Source: Kaistia adipata DSM 17808 (GTDB taxonomy: Bacteria > Pseudomonadota > Alphaproteobacteria > Rhizobiales > Kaistiaceae). Taken from it: 64,000 nt of DNA. Position 1 is the stretch's first letter. Each line of letters opens with the position of its first letter. The notes below the pieces were generated by a model that worked only from the letters and a program-made list of their open reading frames with translations, did not search any database and was not told the origin of the DNA. Below, in pieces: positions 46,462 to 55,390 of this stretch. Made by a program: the position numbers and the translations under genes. The stretch is from contig NZ_KE383992.1 in assembly GCF_000423225.1 (NCBI RefSeq), positions 544,541 to 608,540 of the forward strand, read 5' to 3'.

Positions 46462-47342
46462 TTGGTGGCTCCCATGGTGAGGCCGCGAACCAGCTGTTTC
46501 TGGAAGATGAAGACGAAGGCGAGTACCGGCACAAGCATCAGCACGGCCGAGGCCGAGAGTTCGCCCCAGCGCACCTGCTGGTAGCCGACGAAGGAATAGA
46601 GGCCGACCGGCACGGTGCGGATCTCGTTGGTCAGCACCAGCGAGAACAGGAACTCGTTCCAGGAGAACAGGAAGGAGAGGATGGCGACGGCGGCAATGCC
46701 GGGTAGCGCCACCGGCAGGCAGATCTGACGGAACGCCTGGAAATAGGTGGCGCCGTCCATGAAGGCGGCTTCCTCCAGCTCGCTCGGCAGATCCTCGAAG
46801 AAGCCCTTCATCAGCCAGACGACGATCGAGAGATTGATCGCGACATGGGCGATGACGAGGCCCGGATAGGTGTCCATAAGCCCGGTGCGGACATAGAGCA
46901 CGAAGAACGGGATCAGCATGGCGACCGGCGGCGTCATGCGGGTCGAGAGGATCCAGAAGCCGTAATCGGCGTTGCCGCGAAAGCGGTAGCGCGCCAGCAC
47001 ATAGGCGGTCGGGATGCCGAGGGCCAGCGCCACCGCCGTCGTCGCCAGCGCGACGATCAGCGACGAACCGAAATAGCTCCAGATGTCGCCGGCCGAGATC
47101 ACGGCGAGGTAGTTGTCCCAGATCGGCTGGAACAGGAAGCGCGGCGTGCGCGCCATCGCGTCGACCTGCCGCTTCAGGCTCATGCTGGCGAGCCAGTAGA
47201 TCGGGAACAGGCACCAGATCGCGAAGGCCCAGAGGATCAGCCGGCGCAGCCAGGGCGCGGCGGCGCGCGAAAGCCGGGTGGCGGGCGAAAGCGGGCGCAG
47301 GTTTACGCGGGCGGCGGGGCTTGTCATCGTGATCTCGGCCAT
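46458..47342 (-). CDS. ABC sugar transporter permease, MalG type (module 3)
   Basis: 294 aa with six membrane helices, beginning LILWAFAIWCLFPIYWLASMSLK. The EAA loop is LEEAAFMDGATYFQAFRQICLPVALPG and the end LVRGLTMGATK is typical. Its start overlaps the upstream permease's stop (TGATG) and its stop overlaps the downstream lyase start. A Met six codons in is an alternative start. Confidence 0.93.
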   Translation of the reverse strand: MAEITMTSPAARVNLRPLSPATRLSRAAAPWLRRLILWAFAIWCLFPIYWLASMSLKRQVDAMARTPRFLFQPIWDNYLAVISAGDIWSYFGSSLIVALATTAVALALGIPTAYVLARYRFRGNADYGFWILSTRMTPPVAMLIPFFVLYVRTGLMDTYPGLVIAHVAINLSIVVWLMKGFFEDLPSELEEAAFMDGATYFQAFRQICLPVALPGIAAVAILSFLFSWNEFLFSLVLTNEIRTVPVGLYSFVGYQQVRWGELSASAVLMLVPVLAFVFIFQKQLVRGLTMGATK

Positions 47343-48235
47343 CAGAGCGCCGCCTTGGGTTTGAACAGGTCGACCCGGCGCAGGAACAACTGGCTGGCGA
47401 CGATGGTGACGATCAGCATGACGATGGCGATCGCCGCGGCATAGCCCATCGACAGGAACTCGATGCCCTGCTTGTAGGCGAGCAGGTTGAGCGTGCGCGT
47501 CGCGACGCCCGGCCCGCCATTGGTCAGGACGAAGATGATGTCGAAGGTCTTGAAGGCGTCGATCGAGCGGAAGACGATCGCCACCGCCAGATAGGGGAAC
47601 AGCATCGGCAGCGTGTGCTGGAAGAAGATCGCGAGCGGTCCGGCGCCGTCCATGCGCGCCGCTTCCAGCGGCTCCTCGTCGAGCGCGGCGAGGCCGCCGG
47701 CGGCGATCAACAGGATGAAGGGCGTCCACTGCCAGCTGTCGACCAGGATCAGCGACACCAGCGCCATGGTCGGCGAGCCGAGCCAGTCCTGCGCCGGCAG
47801 GCCGACGGTCTTCAGCATGTAGTTGAACACGCCGAGCGTCGGATTGAACATCATGCGGAAGGTGAAGACCGCCGCCACCGGCGTGATCGCCATCGGCAGC
47901 AGGTAGATCAGCCTGAGCGCCGAGACGGCGCGGGTCTCGTGATGCAGCAGCGCGGCGATGCCGACGCCGAGGACGAGCTGCAGCCCGACGGCGATGACGG
48001 TGAACAGCACCGTGATCCAGGCCGCGTTCCAGAACTCGCTGCTCGAGAACAGCGCGATGTAGTTGCCGAGGCCGACAAAGGCGATGTCGTTCGGCGCGGT
48101 CAGCGAATAATTGGTCAGCGAGAAGCCGACGCTGACGACGAAGGGGATGAGCGTCAGCCCGGCCAGGAGCACCGTCGCCGGCGTCAGCATGAGCAGGATG
48201 AAGCGATTGCGGCTGCGGGCGGCGGAGGAGCGCAT
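47342..48235 (-). CDS. ABC sugar transporter permease, MalF type (module 3)
   Basis: 297 aa with six membrane helices, first FILLMLTPATVLLAGLTLIPFV. The EAA loop is LEAARMDGAGPLAIFFQHTLPMLFP. The ATG at 48235 gives the expected N-terminus; the long upstream open frame runs antisense-free through the binding-protein gene in another frame and is not coding. Confidence 0.93.
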   Translation of the reverse strand: MRSSAARSRNRFILLMLTPATVLLAGLTLIPFVVSVGFSLTNYSLTAPNDIAFVGLGNYIALFSSSEFWNAAWITVLFTVIAVGLQLVLGVGIAALLHHETRAVSALRLIYLLPMAITPVAAVFTFRMMFNPTLGVFNYMLKTVGLPAQDWLGSPTMALVSLILVDSWQWTPFILLIAAGGLAALDEEPLEAARMDGAGPLAIFFQHTLPMLFPYLAVAIVFRSIDAFKTFDIIFVLTNGGPGVATRTLNLLAYKQGIEFLSMGYAAAIAIVMLIVTIVASQLFLRRVDLFKPKAAL

Positions 48236-48255
48236 CTTGGGAAATCCAGTCGGAT

Positions 48256-48279
48256 GCGGGGCGGCTCGCGCCACCCCGC
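48256..48279 (-). other. Stem-loop after the module 3 binding-protein gene
   Basis: GCGGGG (48256-48261) pairs with CCCCGC (48274-48279), and GGC pairs with GCC inside. It lies in the gap between the binding-protein stop and the permease start. Confidence 0.6.
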
Positions 48280-48306
48280 TGGTCAGTTTCGGAGAACGCG
48301 CAGGGA

Positions 48307-49701
48307 TCAGCCGCCGATGGCGGCCCGCATCTTCTCCGCCGCCGCCGTCATGGCCGACTGCGCATCCTTGGCGCCGGTGACGACCTCGTTCACGCCGATG
48401 CCGAAGGCGTCGAGGATCTGCGGCCCCTTGGCATGGAACCAGGTCGCCTTCATCAGGTCGGCGTCGGCGGCGTTCAGGTTTTCCAGCACGGCCGTGACGG
48501 CCTGCTCGCCGAAGCGCTCGCCGAAGGCGCTGGTCTTCCAGGCCGAGGTGCGCTGGGTGGCGAGGCCGGCGGCGGCTGCCATCGCGGCGGTCGGCTTCGA
48601 GGTCGCCCAGAGCAGGAACAGGAAGGCCGCGTCCTTGTTGGCGGCGTTCGGGTTCATGCCGATCGTCCAGTTGTAGATGTTCGGCTTGGCCGGCTTGCCG
48701 GCGGCGACCGGCATGCCGCCATAGATCGCCTGTCCGGCGACGGCGCTCTTGTCCTTGTTGCCGATGTCGGTGGCGAAGTTGGACGAGTCGCTCGACATCG
48801 CGACCGCGCCGGCCATGAAGTCGTTCAGGCACTCCATCCAGTGGTAGTTGCCGATGCCGATCGGGCCGGCCTCGCGCAGCAGCTTGCCGTACATGTCGAT
48901 CGCCGCGACCGCCTCGGGCTGGTCGACCGCGACCTTGCCGTCGAGGTCGATGATCGCGCCGCCATAGGAGAAGACGAAGCCGCCGGCCGGCCAGGTGGCG
49001 CCGTCGCCCGACTTGGCGCGCATGGCGATGCCGGCGACGTCGTCGGTCTTCAGCGCCTTGGCGGTGGCGAGCAGCTCGTCCATCGTCTTCGGCAGCGCCA
49101 GGCCCTTCTCGTCGAGCATGGTCTTGTTGGCGAAGAGGGTCTGCGCCTCGGCCGTGACCGAGACGACATACTGGTTGCCGTCGGCCCAGGTCTGGTAGGC
49201 GCGCGTCGACGGGAACAGGTCGTCGACGTCCCACCAGGCGAGGTCGGCCAGCTTCGGATCGGCGAACATCGGGCCGAGCGGCTCGAGCCAGCCGGCGGTG
49301 ACGGCCTGGCCGAGCGCCCAGACCATGTAGACGTCCGGCGTCGCGCTCTTGGCGCCGAGCTTGACCGGCAGCGAGGCGATGTATTCCGACTCCGACTGGG
49401 TCTGAACCTTGACCTCGATGCCGGTGAGCTTGGTGAAATGCGGCACCAGCGGGGTGATCGCGTCCATCCAGGGGTGCTGGACGCCGTTCAGCACGATCGT
49501 CGCGCCGCTCTGGCGCTTCCAGTCGATCTTGGCCGATTCCCACTGGCCCTTGATGTCGTCGAACACCTCGCTGGCGAAGACCGGCACGCCGCGCACCGAC
49601 AGGATGCCGGCGCCGGACAGGATCGCGGTCGCCTGCAGCAGGCTGCGGCGGGTAATCGGCAGATGGAGTCCGCCCTTCGGCGGCAGAACGGATTTCGACA
49701 T
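48307..49701 (-). CDS. ABC sugar transporter solute-binding protein (module 3)
   Basis: 464-aa periplasmic family 1 binding protein. The signal segment ITRRSLLQATAILSGAGILS has a twin-arginine pair. The lobe blocks LNGVQHPWMDAITPLVPHFT and SESEYIASLPVKLG are typical of the family. GGAGGAAAC precedes the ATG at 49701. First gene of a minus-strand operon of binding protein, two permeases and the DHDPS-family lyase; the ATPase gene lies divergently on the plus strand. Confidence 0.93.
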   Translation of the reverse strand: MSKSVLPPKGGLHLPITRRSLLQATAILSGAGILSVRGVPVFASEVFDDIKGQWESAKIDWKRQSGATIVLNGVQHPWMDAITPLVPHFTKLTGIEVKVQTQSESEYIASLPVKLGAKSATPDVYMVWALGQAVTAGWLEPLGPMFADPKLADLAWWDVDDLFPSTRAYQTWADGNQYVVSVTAEAQTLFANKTMLDEKGLALPKTMDELLATAKALKTDDVAGIAMRAKSGDGATWPAGGFVFSYGGAIIDLDGKVAVDQPEAVAAIDMYGKLLREAGPIGIGNYHWMECLNDFMAGAVAMSSDSSNFATDIGNKDKSAVAGQAIYGGMPVAAGKPAKPNIYNWTIGMNPNAANKDAAFLFLLWATSKPTAAMAAAAGLATQRTSAWKTSAFGERFGEQAVTAVLENLNAADADLMKATWFHAKGPQILDAFGIGVNEVVTGAKDAQSAMTAAAEKMRAAIGG

Positions 49702-49800
49702 GTTTCCTCCCGGACTGTGCCGACGCGACCGGCGGTCCTCTCCGCCCGCCGCGCCCATCGATCGCCTCCTGCGACCGATTCATCATACTCATCGAGTTGA

Positions 49801-49813
49801 TAAGTAGGACTTA
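49801..49813. promoter_or_regulatory. Short palindrome TAAGT-AGG-ACTTA in the module 3 divergent region
   Basis: A perfect 5-3-5 inverted repeat, overlapped by CTTA-N7-TAAG (49810-49824). It is 100 bp upstream of the binding-protein start and 130 bp upstream of the ATPase start, a fitting place for a GntR/FCD operator. Short enough to be chance. Confidence 0.35.
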
Positions 49814-49943
49814 ATGGTGGTAAGAATGGGACTTGAGATGCGGGAATGTCAAGCTGCCCCGGCGGCGGTTCCTAAATCCGGTGACGGGATGGCGGCGCGG
49901 GAGAGGTGCCCGTCCGGTCACGGCGAGGAGCAGGGAGGACGAT

Positions 49944-50999
49944 TTGGTCGACGTACAGCTGCGCGGCGTGCAGAAGCGCTGGGGTAATTTCGCTGCCATC
50001 CAGGATCTCAATCTCGAGATCGCGCATCAGGAGTTCCTGGTGCTGCTCGGCCCGTCGGGCTGCGGCAAGACGACGACGATGCGCATGATCGCCGGGCTCG
50101 AGCCGGTCACGGGCGGCGACATCCTGATCGGCGGCGAGCGGGTCAACGACCGGCCGGCGCGCGACCGCGACATCGCCATGGTGTTTCAGAACTACGGGCT
50201 CTACCCGCATTTCACCGTCGGCGAGAACATCGAATACCCGCTGAAACTGCGCAATCTGCCGGCCGACGAGCGCCAGCGCCGGGTGCGCGCCGCGGCCGAG
50301 AAGGTGCATCTCGAGCACCTGCTCGAGCGCCGCCCCCGCGCGCTTTCCGGCGGCCAGCGCCAGCGCGTCGCGCTCGCCCGCGCCATCGTGCGCACGCCGA
50401 ACCTGTTCCTGATGGACGAGCCGCTCTCCAATCTCGACGCGATCCTGCGCGTCTCGATGCGGGCCGAGCTGAAGCGGCTGCATCACGAGCTGAAGACGAC
50501 GACGATCTACGTCACGCATGACCAGATCGAGGCGATGACGCTGGCGACCCGCGTCGCCGTCATGAACAAGGGCGAGATCGTCCAGCTCGGCACGCCGGAA
50601 GAGATCTATGAGGATCCGGCCTCGCTGTTCGTCGCCACCTTCATCGGCTCGCCGCCGATGAACCTGATCGCCGGCACGCTGGCGAGCGGCGCCTTCAGCG
50701 CACCCGGCATGCGGCTGGGCGGGTTCCCGATTCAACTTTCCGGCTCCGTCACGCTCGGCATCCGGCCCGACCACATCGACGTCGCCGATCCGGACGCGGC
50801 GGACATCGTCGGCACCGTCTATTCGGTCGAGTATACCGGCTCCGGCATGCAGGTGACGGTGCAGCTGGGCGAGACGCGCATCACGGTCATGGCCGATTCC
50901 GGCTTCCGCCCGCAGCTCGACGAGCGCGTCGGCTTGCGCATTCGCCCCGGGCATACTTTCCTCTTTGACACGAAGAGCGAAAAGCGCCTTCGCTTCTGA
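49944..50999 (+). CDS. ABC sugar transporter ATPase, UgpC/MsmX type (module 3)
   Basis: 351 aa. Walker A GPSGCGKTT near residues 36-44, [47 protein letters not shown] and [13 protein letters not shown] are all present, and the C-terminal MalK-like domain follows. The start is a TTG at 49944, chosen because CAGGGAGGAC lies 5 bases upstream and homology begins there; the frame remains open 111 bp further upstream without a better site. It is divergent from its permeases and heads a plus-strand run with the GMC, FadR and IlvD/Edd genes. Confidence 0.93.
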   Translation: MVDVQLRGVQKRWGNFAAIQDLNLEIAHQEFLVLLGPSGCGKTTTMRMIAGLEPVTGGDILIGGERVNDRPARDRDIAMVFQNYGLYPHFTVGENIEYPLKLRNLPADERQRRVRAAAEKVHLEHLLERRPRALSGGQRQRVALARAIVRTPNLFLMDEPLSNLDAILRVSMRAELKRLHHELKTTTIYVTHDQIEAMTLATRVAVMNKGEIVQLGTPEEIYEDPASLFVATFIGSPPMNLIAGTLASGAFSAPGMRLGGFPIQLSGSVTLGIRPDHIDVADPDAADIVGTVYSVEYTGSGMQVTVQLGETRITVMADSGFRPQLDERVGLRIRPGHTFLFDTKSEKRLRF

Positions 51000-51013
51000 C
51001 GGGACCGATCAAG

Positions 51014-52648
51014 ATGGCTTTTGATTACATCCTTGCCGGCGGCGGTTCCTCCGCCTGCGTCGCCGCCACCCGGCTGGTGCGCGACCACGGCGCCCGCGTG
51101 CTGCTGATCGAGCGCGGCCCGTCGCATTACGCCAGGCTCATGCAGATGCCGGCCGGCTACATGAAATATCTCGGCCGCGAGGATTTCCTCGAGATGCACC
51201 ACACGGTCGAGCAGCCGCGCCTCGGCGGCCGCGGCCCGATCGTGCCGCAGGCGAAGGTGCTGGGCGGCGGCAGCTCGGTCAACGCCATGGTCTATATGCG
51301 CGGCCAGCGCGACGACTACGACCATTGGGACGATTTTCTCGGCGGCGGCACCGGCTGGAGCTATGCCGACCTCTTGCCGCACTTCAAGGCGCTGGAAAAG
51401 AACCAGAAGTTCAACGACGCCTATCACGGCATCCATGGCAGCCTGCTGGTCTCGGATCCCGGCCAGATCTGCGACATGGCGCAGGACTATATCCTCGCCG
51501 CCCAGGGCGCCGGCATTCCCTACAATCCCGATTTCAACGGCGTGCGCCAGAACGGCGTCGGCGTCATGCAGCACACCATGGGCGTCGTGAACGGCCGCAT
51601 GCGCCGCAGCGACGCCGTGTTCTCCTTCCTGTCGCAGGTGATGGACGACAAGCGCCTGACCGTCGTCACCGAGGCGCTGGTGACGCGCATCCTGTTCGAG
51701 GGCAATCGCGCCGTCGGCGTCGAATATGTCCAGGAGGGCAAGCGCGTCGAGGCGCGCGCCGAGCAGGAAGTGCTGGTCGCGACCGGCACCTACAACACGG
51801 CGAAGCTGCTGATGCTCTCCGGCCTCGGTCCGGCGGCGCATCTGCAGGAGCACGGCATCGCGGTCAAGGCCGACCTCGCGGGCGTCGGCCAGAACCTGCA
51901 GGACCACCACGAGGTCCCGGTGATCGCCACGACCAGGGGGCCGAGCGGCTATTTCGGCCAGGACAAGGGCTGGCCGATGCTGCGCAACGGCCTGCAATAT
52001 GTGCTGTTCGGCACCGGGCCGGTGTCGACCACCGGCATCGAGACCTGCCTGTTCTACGATCCCGATGGCGGCGAGCGGCCGACGGTGCAGCTCTATTGCG
52101 CGCCGATCGTCTATCTCGACCGCGACGTCACCGACCAGAAGCCGACCTATGGCGTGACGCTGACCTCCTGCCTGCTGCGGCCGAAGGCGCGCGGCTCGGT
52201 CAAGCTTCGCTCGGCCGATGCCGCCGACAAGCCGCTGGTCGATTCCAACTTCTTCGGCGATCCCGACGACCTGCGCCTGACGATCGCGTCGATGCGCTTT
52301 GCCCGCAAGCTGCTCGCCACCGATCCGATCGGCCCGAAGATCAAGGACGAGCTGATGCCGGGCGCCGCCAGGGTCAGCGATGACGAGCTCGCGGCCTTCT
52401 GCGCCAAGACGGTGAAGACGAACTATCATCCGTCCGGCTCGGCCCGCATGGGTCGCGACGACGACCCGATGGCGGTGCTCGATACCAAGCTCCGGGTCCG
52501 CGGCGTCGAGGGACTGCGCGTCATCGACTGCTCGGCGATCCCGTTCATCCCGTCCGCCAACACCAATGCGATCGCGCTGGCGCTCGGTAACAAGGCCGTG
52601 TCGATCCTGATGAACGAGACCGTCGCGCCGGCCGTACTGGATCGCTGA
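51014..52648 (+). CDS. GMC-family FAD oxidoreductase (choline/alcohol dehydrogenase-like)
   Basis: 544 aa. The FAD motif is GGGSSACVAATRL from residue 9, with SSAC where SAGC is usual. The GMC signatures VLGGGSSVNAMVYMRGQRDDYD and TGTYNTAKLLMLSGLG are present. The active-site His is in NYHPSGSARMG, and the second catalytic Asn is probably in IPSANTNAIALALG. Such enzymes oxidise primary alcohols or sugars. It follows the ATPase by 14 bp, so the imported compound may be its substrate, giving an aldonate or lactone for the downstream dehydratase. This role is inference. Confidence 0.92.
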   Translation: MAFDYILAGGGSSACVAATRLVRDHGARVLLIERGPSHYARLMQMPAGYMKYLGREDFLEMHHTVEQPRLGGRGPIVPQAKVLGGGSSVNAMVYMRGQRDDYDHWDDFLGGGTGWSYADLLPHFKALEKNQKFNDAYHGIHGSLLVSDPGQICDMAQDYILAAQGAGIPYNPDFNGVRQNGVGVMQHTMGVVNGRMRRSDAVFSFLSQVMDDKRLTVVTEALVTRILFEGNRAVGVEYVQEGKRVEARAEQEVLVATGTYNTAKLLMLSGLGPAAHLQEHGIAVKADLAGVGQNLQDHHEVPVIATTRGPSGYFGQDKGWPMLRNGLQYVLFGTGPVSTTGIETCLFYDPDGGERPTVQLYCAPIVYLDRDVTDQKPTYGVTLTSCLLRPKARGSVKLRSADAADKPLVDSNFFGDPDDLRLTIASMRFARKLLATDPIGPKIKDELMPGAARVSDDELAAFCAKTVKTNYHPSGSARMGRDDDPMAVLDTKLRVRGVEGLRVIDCSAIPFIPSANTNAIALALGNKAVSILMNETVAPAVLDR

Positions 52649-52733
52649 CCGGCGGCGCGATGCACTGTATGGTTGCGCGCGCGGGGCCTTGACACCCGTG
52701 TTTGGAAGGGCCGCCCGAGGGGCGGCCGGAGTT

Positions 52734-53516
52734 GTGAGAACGATCGTGGTCGCTGACCGTACCGCCCCGAAGGGGGCCCCCCTGACCGGCGAGCGCAAGA
52801 AGGCTCGCACCCTTGTCGATGACGCCGTCCAGACCATCGGTCGCGATATCGTCTGGGGCGAGCATTCACCGGGCGAGACGCTGCCGGTCGAGGCCGAGAT
52901 CGCCGCCGATCTCGGCGTCGGCCGCAACGTCGTGCGCGAGGCGATCAAGATCCTGTCCGCGAAGGGCCTCGTCCGCGCCGGCCGCGGCACCGGCATGGTC
53001 GTGCTGCCGCGCGGCGAATGGAACTATCTCGATCCGGACGTCATCCAGTGGAACCTGGACCATCCGGAACTGCGCGACGAGCTGATCGACGAGCTGAGCG
53101 GGCTGCGCGCCATCATCGAGCCGCAGGTCGCGGCGCTGGCGGCGACCGCCGCGACGACGGTCGAGGTGCTTCGCCTGTTCGAGGCCTACGAGCTGATGGC
53201 GAACGCGCCGGACAAGTTCGCCGGCATCGAGGCGGACGTGCTGTTCCACCGCCGCCTGTTCGAGGCTTGCCACAACAAGATGATGCTGAGCCTGATGCGC
53301 ACGGTGTTCGTCGTGCTCCGGGCCAATTTCGACCTGGCGATCGAGGTCGATTTCGTCTCGTCGCGCTATCCCGACGACCACAAGCTGGTCGCCGAGGCGA
53401 TCCATGACCGGGATCCGGAGCGCGCCCGCGCCATCATGACGGCGCTGCTCGACAAGAACATCGAGAACCTCGCCACGATGCGCCGCGCGCGCAGCCGGCT
53501 CGGCCAGGCCTCCTGA
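52734..53516 (+). CDS. FadR/GntR-family regulator with FCD domain (module 3)
   Basis: About 260 aa from the GTG at 52734. The winged helix reads HSPGETLPVEAEIAADLGVGRNVVREAIKILSAKGLVRAGRGTGMVV, the FadR-like form, then an FCD domain (ELRDELIDELSGLRAIIEPQVAALAA, FHRRLFEACHNKMM, DDHKLVAEAIHDRDPERARAIMTALL). GGAG lies just before this GTG; a GTG at 52746 and a TTG at 52689 are other possible starts, so the N-terminus is uncertain. Co-directional between the GMC and dehydratase genes, so it probably controls module 3. Confidence 0.88.
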   Translation: MRTIVVADRTAPKGAPLTGERKKARTLVDDAVQTIGRDIVWGEHSPGETLPVEAEIAADLGVGRNVVREAIKILSAKGLVRAGRGTGMVVLPRGEWNYLDPDVIQWNLDHPELRDELIDELSGLRAIIEPQVAALAATAATTVEVLRLFEAYELMANAPDKFAGIEADVLFHRRLFEACHNKMMLSLMRTVFVVLRANFDLAIEVDFVSSRYPDDHKLVAEAIHDRDPERARAIMTALLDKNIENLATMRRARSRLGQAS

Positions 53517-53571
53517 CCTTCTGCCACCACCATGCGGGCCGGTCGCCCGCGGCGCATTCATTCGAGGAAAC

Positions 53572-55293
53572 ATGACCCGCAAGACCCCACTCCGCTCGCA
53601 GGCCTGGTTCGGCGGCTTCGACAAGGACGCCTTCATCCATCGCAGCTGGATGAAGAATGGCGGCCTGCCGGACGACATGTTCGACGGCCGGCCGGTGATC
53701 GGCATCTGCAACACCTTCTCCGAATTCACCCCCTGCAATGCGCATTTCCGGCCGCTGGTCGAGGAGGTGAAGAAGGGCGTGCTCGACGCCGGCGGCTTCC
53801 CGCTGGAATTCCCGGTCTTCTCCTGCGGTGAATCCAATCTCCGCCCGACCGCCATGCTGTTCCGCAACCTCGCCTCGATGGATGTCGAGGAGGCGATCCG
53901 CGGCAACCCGATGGACGGCGTCGTGCTGATGGCCGGCTGCGACAAGACCACGCCGTCGCTGCTGATGGGCGCGGCGTCGTGTGACCTGCCGACCATCCTG
54001 CTCTCCGGCGGCGCCATGCTGAACGGCAAGTTTCGCGGCAAGGACATCGGCTCCGGCACGGATGTGTGGAAGTTCTCCGAGGACGTGCGCGCCGGCGTGA
54101 TGAGCCAGGCCGACTTCATGGCGGCGGAAAGCGCCATGTCGCGCTCGCCCGGCCACTGCATGACGATGGGCACCGCCTCGACCATGGCGTCGATGGCGGA
54201 ATCGCTCGGCGTCACCCTGCCGGGCAACGCCGCCTATCCGGCCGTCGACGCCCGCCGCGCCCGCCTGGCGCGGCTGACCGGCCGCCGCGCCGTCGCCATG
54301 GTCAACGAGGATCTGCGCCTGTCGAAGGTGCTGACCCGCGCCGCCTTCGCCAACGCCATCCGCATGAACGGCGCGATCGGCGGCTCGACCAACGCCGTCG
54401 TGCACCTGCTCGCCATCGCCGGCCGCGTCGGCGTCGACCTGACGCTCGATGACTGGGACGCCTTCGGCCGCGACATCCCGACCATCGTCAACCTGATGCC
54501 GTCGGGCAAATACCTGATGGAAGACCTCTGCTATGCCGGCGGCATTCCCGCCGTCATGGACGCGATCCGCGACCTGCTCGACCTCGGCGTGCTGACCGTC
54601 ACCGGCCAGACGCTGGGCGAGAACATCGAGGGCGTCGAGAATTTCGATCCCGACGTCATCCTGCCGCGCGACAAGGCACTTGTGCAGAACGGCGGCATGG
54701 CGGTGCTGCGCGGCAACCTCGCGCCCGACGGCGCCATCATCAAGCCGTCGGCGGCGTCGCCGGAACTGATGCAGCATCGCGGCCGCGCCGTCGTGTTCGA
54801 GGACATCGACCACTACAAGGCGCGGGTCGACGATCCCGATCTCGATATCGACGCCAGCTGCATCATGGTGCTGAAGAACTGCGGCCCGAAGGGCTATCCC
54901 GGCATGGCCGAGGTCGGCAACATGGCGCTGCCGCGCAAGCTGCTGCAGCAGGGCGTGCGCGACATGGTGCGCATCTCGGATGCGCGCATGAGCGGCACCG
55001 CCTTCGGCACCGTCGTGCTGCACACCGCGCCGGAAGCCGCCGTCGGCGGCCCGCTGGCGCTGGTCCAGGATGGCGATTTCATCGAGCTCGACGTCGCCGG
55101 CCGGCGGCTGCATCTCGATGTCAGCGATGAGGAGCTCGCCCGCCGCCGCGCGCTGTGGCAGCCGCTGAAGCCGGCCATGGAGGGCGGCTACCAGTCGCTC
55201 TATGTCGAGCGCGTGCTGCAGGCCGACAAGGGCGCCGATCTCGACTTCCTGGTCGGCTGCCGCGGCCACGCCGTGCCGCGCGAGAGCCACTAG
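53572..55293 (+). CDS. IlvD/Edd-family iron-sulfur sugar-acid dehydratase
   Basis: 573 aa. Three cluster cysteines are visible: Cys55 (TPCNAHF), Cys123 (MAGCDKTTPS) and Cys195 (SPGHCMTMG), the pattern of the [2Fe-2S] enzymes L-arabinonate and D-xylonate dehydratase as well as of DHAD. The block LLSGGAMLNGKF, Mg/Fe-binding region and the C-terminal catalytic SDARMSGTAFG (Ser acting as base) are intact. The length suits a pentonate or hexonate dehydratase better than valine-pathway IlvD. It ends module 3 and has its own terminator. Confidence 0.92.
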   Translation: MTRKTPLRSQAWFGGFDKDAFIHRSWMKNGGLPDDMFDGRPVIGICNTFSEFTPCNAHFRPLVEEVKKGVLDAGGFPLEFPVFSCGESNLRPTAMLFRNLASMDVEEAIRGNPMDGVVLMAGCDKTTPSLLMGAASCDLPTILLSGGAMLNGKFRGKDIGSGTDVWKFSEDVRAGVMSQADFMAAESAMSRSPGHCMTMGTASTMASMAESLGVTLPGNAAYPAVDARRARLARLTGRRAVAMVNEDLRLSKVLTRAAFANAIRMNGAIGGSTNAVVHLLAIAGRVGVDLTLDDWDAFGRDIPTIVNLMPSGKYLMEDLCYAGGIPAVMDAIRDLLDLGVLTVTGQTLGENIEGVENFDPDVILPRDKALVQNGGMAVLRGNLAPDGAIIKPSAASPELMQHRGRAVVFEDIDHYKARVDDPDLDIDASCIMVLKNCGPKGYPGMAEVGNMALPRKLLQQGVRDMVRISDARMSGTAFGTVVLHTAPEAAVGGPLALVQDGDFIELDVAGRRLHLDVSDEELARRRALWQPLKPAMEGGYQSLYVERVLQADKGADLDFLVGCRGHAVPRESH

Positions 55294-55354
55294 GCTTTCG
55301 CGACTGGAAAGCACCGCGCAGGCTTGACGATGGCAGCCTGCATGGGTTCAAGGG

Positions 55355-55380
55355 GGCGGCGCGCAAGCGCCGCCTTTCTG
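55355..55380 (+). terminator. Intrinsic terminator of module 3
   Basis: GGCGGCGC (55355-55362) pairs with GCGCCGCC (55367-55374) over a GCAA tetraloop, followed by TTTCTG. It lies 62 bp after the dehydratase stop. Confidence 0.85.
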
Positions 55381-55390
55381 GAATTTGCAG

